Below, one piece after another: positions 57,318 to 64,000 of a stretch of DNA of 64,000 bases. The notes beneath the pieces are model-generated. The model did no database searches. It was not told the DNA's origin and worked only from the letters and a program-made list of their open reading frames with translations. How positions within the stretch are numbered: the stretch's first letter is position 1; each line of letters begins with the position of its first letter. This stretch comes from Dipteris shenzhenensis (Eukaryota > Polypodiophyta > Polypodiopsida > Gleicheniales): NCBI GenBank assembly GCA_047967505.1, contig CM106538.1, one strand, 5' to 3'. The position numbers were made by a program, and so were the translations under genes.

Positions 57318-57504
57318 ATTGTGGCAATGATGGCAATAGGGTTTTAAATGTCTCATTGTATTCTGAATGTGTTCTTGTTTTATGATTGCAGGTTGTGGTT
57401 TAGGGTTGGATAAGACTTGTCTTATTGTGCATTGTAAATATCTTGTGCTAAGGGTTTGGGCTTTCATTCTTCCTTGTCACCATCGCATAGGCTTCTGGGT
57501 TGTA

Positions 57505-57562
57505 ATGCCAATTGTTGTGCTCTTGACCAAGTTCAATTGATCAAGAGCATAGCAACTGGCAT
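57505..57562 (+). other. Near-perfect hairpin, copy 1
   Basis: The arms 57505-57526 and 57541-57562 are complementary over 22 bp with one A-C mismatch and two G-U pairs, around a 14-nt loop. The outer arms are ATGCCA and TGGCAT; the inner arms are GCTCTTGA and TCAAGAGC. Size and pairing fit a short small-RNA precursor or a miniature inverted repeat. Confidence 0.65.
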
Positions 57563-57797
57563 ACCACTCTGTCTCATATGCAATAGAATCACATGAGGAA
57601 GAAGCATGTGCAAAGTTTAATTTCTTGTCTTTGGTAACATTTATTTTCAATGACTTTAAAGATAAGTTTTAATTGAGAGAGAGAGAGAGTGAGACATGAC
57701 TTTAGGATTGCTCTCGGATTGCTATAAGAATTGTCTTGTGTTTAGGGTTTGGGATTTCCTTCTTTCATGTCGCCATCGCATAGGCTTCTGGGTGGTT

Positions 57798-57854
57798 ATG
57801 CCAATTGTTGTGCCTTGACCGAGTTCAATTGATCAAGAGCATGGCAACTGGCAT
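57798..57854 (+). other. Near-perfect hairpin, copy 2
   Basis: This is the same hairpin in the second repeat block. One base is missing from the left arm (GCCTTGA for GCTCTTGA) and there are a few substitutions, but both arm ends (ATGCCA, TGGCAT) are kept. Confidence 0.6.
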
Positions 57855-57942
57855 ACCACTCTATCTCATATGCAATAGAATCCTGTGCGAGGACATGTAG
57901 AGGAAGCATGTGCAAAGTTTAATTTCTTGTGCAAAGTTTAAT

Positions 57943-58058
<116 letters not shown>

Positions 58059-58425
58059 TGATGAAAGTGCATATAATCATATTTCAATGGCAAATAGAAA
58101 ATGCTTTTAAAGTTTACTTTAATAGTTTATATTTATTAAAGTTTAAAGTTTACTTTATATAATATTGCATAGTGTTTACATTCCAAATTCCAATTGATGT
58201 GCAACCATAGCCTTCCTTAAATTAGTTATCATCAAATAACCATAGCCTTCCTTTATGCAATTAAATTATTTGTTTTCAATTAACCATATCTTTCCTTAAA
58301 TTATTTATTGTGAAATAATATATTGACACTATTCCAATTGATGACGTGTTAGGGTTGCATGTGATGGATTTTTTGATTGCATAGTGCAAAATAATTATGA
58401 ACATTGGATGCATTTAAATTAATAA

Positions 58426-59500
58426 CTAAGCAGTTAAATCTATGAATCCCACCACATCATATAGTACACCATCATATAGCTTCAATGAACTTAAAAGAAA
58501 GGCATATATTTTCATAATAAAGATTTTGTATACATGGTCATGAACTTCATTCAATGTCATGGTCATGGTTTCAACTAAGCCCAACACCATGTACAATGCC
58601 ATTGATAGTTGGGCTTTACAAAGTGGACAAATTGACCTAGTTGGCAAGTAATCTACTAGACAATATAGATTAAATTTGTGGCCGCAAGGCAAAGAGTAAT
58701 AGCCAGTACAATTATCAAACAAGCATTGGCATATTGGGCACAAGCAATTGTCTTGGCTATAGGAGGGAAGGGATTCCATGGCATATGGTTGTGATGATGG
58801 ATGGTGACAAATAGCTAACCATGCCTCCATGCTTGCATCTCCTATTAGTGTTGCATGTGCTTCGTGGGCCTCTTGCTGCAACCATGTGTTGAGGTCCTCC
58901 AAGCTCTTCAATTGGGCACGTAGAACAATATTCTCATTTTGCAACTCTAGCTCGGTGGTTCGCGGTCTTTCAGTCTCTAGGCGTTGGACCTGCTCAAACC
59001 GGGCCACGTTCTCTTTGCAAAGCTGTGCCACTTGTTGCTCAAGTGGGCCACGCGCACCCTCCAATGCCGTACATAATTGGGATTGGGTGATCGTCACTTC
59101 TATACGACCATGCATACGCTTGTCCTTGTATGAGGAGAAGTCCACGTGTATACCCTTAATGAAGTGCATGTACAAGAATTTGGCAAAATACATCGCCACT
59201 TCATTATGGTGTGGGGGCTTTCCATATACCTCGATGTAGATATCCCTAGCATTTTATAGAATCTGTTCATCTCGGAAATTGCTTATCTTCCACCTCCCGT
59301 GCTGGTCTAAAGCTTGGGTTTGGGTGCTTTCATCTCCCTCTGTTCTTTTGCATCTCCTCGTCTGACTGCCTGAGCTTGCCTCTTCATCTGCCTCTAAGGG
59401 CCAGATTGCTTGGAGCTCTTGTTTGGAGACCAGCTTGTGTACTTCTTTCTATTGCATGGCTGCAAAACCAATGCCCATGGTGTCAATTGCTATTTAGATA
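58426..59500 (-). pseudogene. Coiled-coil/RING-finger protein, probably decayed
   Basis: The open frame 59199-58426 (257 residues) has a predicted-looking coiled coil at residues 52-112 (Glu/Gln/Leu-rich heptads) and then a RING: CPIC (154-157), CGH (172-174), C180, CPLC (191-194). The usual fifth or sixth ligand position after CGH is Asn (177) instead of His/Cys, so one zinc site may be lost. A RING would act as an E3 ubiquitin ligase with an E2 partner. The same frame continues upstream through TAA (59254-59256) to a TAG (59449-59451), with coding-like sequence (QELQAIWPLEADEEASSGSQ, IYIEVYGKPPHHNEVAMYF). The start at 59199 is therefore probably internal and the gene 5'-damaged. Confidence 0.6.
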
Positions 59501-60122
59501 CTTATTGGCAATATCTTTAAACAAAAATTGAATTATTAAACATACAGATCTCCAAGTTGAGCGTACACAGATGTACATGCAATAGTCTGTGGTACATGCT
59601 TACATGCTCGAGCACTGCATTGGCAACCATGTGTAGTCGCTCGAACTGTAACCATTGATGCTCGGCATGTCATGCCTCCTCTTCAGCCTCCTCTTGTGTC
59701 AATGGGCGCTTGCTTGCTCTTCTGGAGACTTCCTCCTCCCTGTGTAGAGGAGGAGTATCCTCTCCTTGTCACATTTTCCAAAAGTGCAGTGCGGATACTG
59801 TAGTTTAGATAACTCAGTATAGATAAATGCCATGAGTGTAGTATGCAAAGTCTGCATGCATCAAAATCAATATTTGTGAGTTCATCTTGTGTGAGATAGG
59901 ACACAATACGTACAATATGCTTGATGAAGGATGAAGATATGTACATGTTGCAATCTTGAATGAATTCTTTCAAATGTTGCAATGTTTACAAAATATAAAA
60001 GGCTATAATCCACAACATAAATGGCATCTTTTTTGACTTATAAATGCTTTCAAGGCCAATAATAACAAGAAGTTTGACAGACATATGGTGTCTCAAAAAT
60101 ATTACAAGGCAAAAAATGTGGC
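59501..60122. other. Spacer with no recognised gene
   Basis: A 99-residue minus-strand frame (59982-59683) is the only ORF. It shows no domain and may be a leftover of the neighbouring genes. Confidence 0.4.
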
Positions 60123-61785
60123 TTATGTTGCAAGCCTAAGGGCAAGAGACATATCTTCCATAGGCCTCATAGCCAATTCTCCCTCACATTCCACTCTCTT
60201 TAACAAATCATTGGTCTCTGCAGGCAGATTTCTGTGATCGGCAATGTGATGCATCATTTGTTCATGCGCATGACATTTAATGGCATTAACAACATGAGAG
60301 GGAGGCATTTTTCGATCATTCTGAAGGTAACCCCAGGCATCTTCAAAAAATTGAATCATCTCAACAATGATCCATCCCAATGCATAGGTATCTGCATGGC
60401 ATGTATATCTCCCTCTTAAGGCTACTTCTTGTAGCTTTTTTTCACCCATGCTCTTCCTCTTTCTAGTGAACTCTCTCAGCAAAGTTGGCATCTATCTCCA
60501 AAGACTGCTTCTTCATATGCTTGAATGCCTTTCAGCTCTCCGAGAAGTCCATGGTCATCCCCCAATCTATGATGCCCACTCGGCATCTAGACTTTCCAAC
60601 AAAATACAATAAGATGTTGCCTGGGTGCAAGTCTATGTGCATCCACCTTCCTGCGTGCAGCCTTGCCAAACCATCCACAAGTGCATGGATGATATGGAGG
60701 AGATTCTCACAAAAGACAGTGATTCGAGCAATATCTTCCTTCTCCAATGTAGATGGTACTTCCCCACTTGCTATGGCCATCAGATCCGCTCCTCCTCTTA
60801 GAACATGGTGGAAGTAGCATGTGAACCTGCCCTGGTCCATCATTGGCAAAATTTGAAGAAACTACAACAAGTTACCGCCATTAAAGTAAGGTGTGATGGT
60901 CCACAGTGACTCTTCTCGGGTTGCTGCAATCACATGCACAAGGACTGGGTGGGGGTGTAAAATCTACATGAGTTGTTCTCTCCTTGCTTCTCATGTACCC
61001 GTCCCAATATTGCCCTTGTACTTCTTTCTAGCATATTCCACGTCATATGGCAACCCTGCAGCTCCTACCAAACTGCACTTTAAAAACAGTGCCATAGGAT
61101 CCTGAGCCGATTTTCTCGCCTACATGGATCTCCCTCTCTATGACATAGGCCAAGAATGACACTATGTCTATGTTACTAGCCAAGTGTTGTGCACTTTGAA
61201 CCTCATCACCTCTCAATGGTTGAGAGGTTTTAGAGGTTAGCTGCTCTTCTCCTATAGCCAAGGATGTAGCTCGCCCATAAGTTGCTGCAGCCTTCTTTTC
61301 CCAGATCTTAGCCACTATGACATGGCGATCTGATGCAACGGCCTTACTCTTGTGCTTGGCCCATAGACTCGTCCATTGTGTCAATTTGAAGACATCAAAC
61401 TCTTGTGCAAGAGTAGGGTCTACATTGCATGCCTCGTTGAAGCGGGTCTTTGCATTCCCAATAAAGCTATCAGCCCAAAGCATGGCATCTATCTCCCACT
61501 GCACCCAGCTCCCAAGGTCATCCTGACCTCAGACTGCAAACTGGTCTTAGCATCACCAAGAATCCTCCTCTTCATAGTGCTAACTCCCTCTAAACTAGAT
61601 ATGGTTGATTCCATCTCTCTCCCCTCCATGTTGCACACCCTAATAAAAAAGGCATCCTGAATGCTCTTCATCACTCTCTTGCGCTCGCCCTTACTTAGCT
61701 CTTCCCCTACTTTTCGTTTAGTGCCGACGGTTGAGGCCATGCTTGCGATTAGATCTTGCTGTGTGTCTGCGGAAAGATTTCTCAC
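60123..61785 (-). pseudogene. Protein-kinase-like gene, decayed
   Basis: Read from 61785, an N-terminal helical region (KRKVGEELSKGERKRVMKSIQ, WEIDAMLWADSFIGNAKTRF) precedes a kinase fold. The glycine loop is GSGSYGTVFKV (about 61100), followed after a frameshift by DVEYARKKYKG. The middle has WTITPYFNGGNLL and FCENLLHIIHALVDGLARLHAGRWM. The catalytic loop is HIDLHPGNILL and the metal motif is DWG (about 60560-60620). A C-lobe segment RGRYTCHADTYALGWIIVEMI follows in 60491-60123. HxDLHPGN in place of HRDLKPEN recalls atypical kinases. Lesions are TAG at 60862 and 60964, TGA at 60991 and near 60532, and frameshifts near 61495, 61070 and 60500. Intronless over this span as far as I can see. Confidence 0.72.
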
Positions 61786-61854
61786 ATGACACTAGCAAAT
61801 AGCTACAGTTGCCACACAATAGTGAGCAGGCAGGCATCTAACAATAACCCCCAC

Positions 61855-62070
61855 CCTATGCATGCATGAAATGCAAATGCAGATGATTTCAATGCACTCA
61901 TGCAAATGATTTCAATGCAAATTTTTTAATTACATGAAATGCAATGTGCACGCATGCAAGATAATTGCGTTAAAAAATTGCTTTTAATGCATGCATGCAA
62001 GATAATTTCGTTTAAAAAATCATTTCAATGCATGCATGCAAGAAATGCAAGATAATTTCGTAAAAATTTT
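61855..62070. repeat. CATGCATG-rich tandem repeats
   Basis: Three to four loose copies of a roughly 45-55-bp unit contain ATGCATGCATGCAAGATAATT and a TTTAAAAAAT(C/T) stretch. CATGCATG is the core of the plant RY element, but position and repetition point to a satellite-like origin. Confidence 0.75.
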
Positions 62071-62249
62071 GAAAAACTCCCCCCCCCTCCCCCCCTTTAA
62101 GTGGAGGACCAAGGAAACCTAGTACCAGGTTGTGGTCCCAACTAGCCCCCCCATCCTATTCAGGATGCAAGACCAAGAACCACTTCCTTGACCAGGCTCC
62201 TTGGCCAAGAGATGGAGAGAGGAGGATTTTTACCTCTCCTCGGTGCACT

Positions 62250-62550
62250 GTTAGTGGACAATCACACCGGCGGTTAGCATATATCTTCGGGTGCGATAGT
62301 ACTACCGCCGGTAGTTGAAATATAACTGTCGGTAGAAGTTCTACCACCGACAGTAAAAGTATGGATACCGCCGGTTGTACTAGTGCTACCATCAATTATA
62401 CTTCAACTACCGGCGGTAATAAAAGTACCGCCAATATGGCCACAATTACCACTAGTAATAATGTGTCATTTTACTGGCGGTATTATTACCACTACCGCTG
62501 GTAGCTAGATACCACTGGTAGTATTACTGTTACCACCGATATGTATCTGG
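62250..62550. repeat. Dense array of ACCGCCGGTAGT-like palindromes
   Basis: About a dozen variants of ACCGCCGGT/ACCGGCGGT, ACTACCGGCGGT, CTACCACCGACAG and TACCACTGGTAG are packed into 300 bp in both orientations. Many are self-complementary, so the whole stretch could fold into multiple short hairpins. It does not contain an ORF. Confidence 0.85.
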
Positions 62551-62559
62551 TTTTCAGGT

Positions 62560-64000
62560 CAAGGCCACCTAATAGCGCAAAGCCGTGATTGGAAATCGTG
62601 AATGCATGAAATACGTCATTACGACATGTAATCACAAGAAAATTCACGTGATTACGTGAATATGAAATCCTTGGAATAGATGAAAGGCTAAGGAAAGGTA
62701 AAGACAAATAACATGTGAGAAAATAGATTCTTAAAAGATGCCCTTGGGTTCCAACTAGCATAAGAGACCAATGAACAATTCTCGAAGCTTCAAGAGGGGA
62801 AGCCTAAGGCTACCAAGATCGCTTGGTAGTAGGTGACTAGAAATTGTGACTCCCATGTCTTAGAGAAAACATGGATTGAGCTATGAAAGTGGGTACATGC
62901 CTTTTGAGCCACATAAAGTAGCTAAGGTGTCCTTATTAGAATAGTTGTAGGACAATTGCCGATGGTATGTCCAAATGCAAAGTCACAGGTTTCATTAATG
63001 AAGTATGTGGATGGCAAAAGGTAACTCCCTCATGAAGTTTTTACTTCTGGGACAAGGTTAAGGAGGATCTATTGGCCATGACCAATGATGCCTAGCAAAA
63101 TGCCCAGCAAAGAGGTGGCTTGCCCTTTTACACCATAAAAGATGTTTCTAAAACAAAAAAAAGACTTTGCTTGGAGATTGGACCCTCCTTGGTACCACAT
63201 AATTGCAAAGGTTGTGGCATTGAGAGTTGAATTCAATCTTCCAAACTTGTTTAAGGGGTAGCATCATGGATTTATGTACAAAAGGAACTTTTTTGGTGTA
63301 CTTATACCAAAATCTAGATGTTGAGTGAAGGCAGTTTACGATAGGGACTAATGGAAGTTCATATGGCATGTCTTGTGTAGAATGGGGCTTGGACAACACT
63401 TAAAAATGTGGTGAGCAGTGTTTTTTGCTTGTCACAAAATATGGGAAATGATCTGCCATGTAGGGGAGACCAATGTAAATGTGTAGATGCATATGCTAGC
63501 ATTTTACACAAGCATGCAAGATTTGAAAAGTTTCATACGTACTAATTGGGTACTTACTAATTGGGTGAACAATTTCCCAATGCTTCCTCTCCTTTAGAAA
63601 GGAAAGGACAGAAGGCATTCCCCCATGATGCACGATGCCTTAGGTTGCAAATATGGAAAGATATAGGTTTTTACTCATCACTTTTGAAATTATTCAAGTT
63701 GGAGCTTTGTAGTATTGTTTTTGTATTTCATCGAAAGAGTCCATATTGATGCAATGGATTGTAGTTCATCAACACATCTCTTGAAACTTTCAGGTCACCC
63801 TACTCAACATAAACACCACATCTTGACATTACAAATAAGAGGGTGCATATATAGACATTATTATGTTGCAGTGTATGTAATCAACATCTTCAATAACTTA
63901 GACTCTCAAAGTAGCAGATAAATACTTGACAACATTAATGTTATTCTATGGGCTTCAATACCCTCTGCAATTTAGAATCTTTCATTTCATAAGTACTACA
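62560..64000. other. No recognised gene
   Basis: AT-rich DNA with short frames only (longest 89 residues, minus, 62761-62492; 83 residues, minus, 63399-63148). None matches a known family. Confidence 0.4.

Larger units (their letters stand above)
57410..57930 (+). repeat. Tandem duplication of about 200 bp downstream of hAT
   Basis: Block 1 is about 57410-57620 and block 2 about 57740-57930. Both have CATCGCATAGGCTTCTGGG, the hairpin, ACCACTCT(G/A)TCTCATATGC and GCATGTGCAAAGTTTAATTTC. A GA-rich spacer lies between them. Confidence 0.85.

Overview
This window is nuclear DNA from a land plant with a large, transposon-rich genome. The evidence is a spliced plant-type RAD1 checkpoint gene with GT-AG introns, at least four Ty1/copia LTR retrotransposons with plant-style initiator-Met tRNA primer sites, hAT transposase remains, a Penelope-like reverse-transcriptase remnant and long GA microsatellites. 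Very long introns packed with retrotransposons suit a fern, gymnosperm or other large-genome plant. The sequence alone does not settle the lineage.

1-26.2 kb is essentially one host gene. Six RAD1 exons (plus strand, 1361-26163) keep a phase-perfect reading frame of 268 residues across a 23.2-kb intron (1873-25044). The first coding exon lies off the left edge. The giant intron holds a solo LTR (3136-4516), a complete but decayed copia element (Copia-1, 4892-10843, target duplication GTGAA) and a young copia element (Copia-2, 11478-18712, target duplication CCATG). Copia-2 landed inside the reverse transcriptase of an older copia copy. Just past RAD1 lies Copia-3 (26558-29029), which has LTRs and a gag gene but no pol.

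29-44 kb is mostly decayed sequence. It holds a copia protease/integrase remnant (minus strand, about 32.9-33.8 kb), several unrecognised gene-like ORFs with plausible introns, a histone H3-family pseudogene (40383-41002, some CENH3-like features), recurring hairpin-like motifs and a GTGTGCACCA minisatellite.

44.8-57.3 kb is a nest. Copia-4 (44924-50497, target duplication GGCGC) sits inside the 3' LTR of the older Copia-5 (44801 to about 55600). The 5' LTR of Copia-5 breaks off at a decayed hAT/DUF659 transposase gene (about 55600-57317).

57.4-64 kb has a duplicated segment that includes a near-perfect 22-bp-arm hairpin, a 100-bp GA tract, a coiled-coil/RING pseudogene, a protein-kinase-like pseudogene, CATGCATG-rich repeats and a dense array of ACCGCCGGTAGT-like palindromes.

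A common thread is that most premature stops in retroelements and gene remnants are TAG or TGA at positions where CAG or CGA is expected. That is what deamination of methylated cytosine in CHG and CG contexts would leave. Of the genes seen, only RAD1 looks functional.
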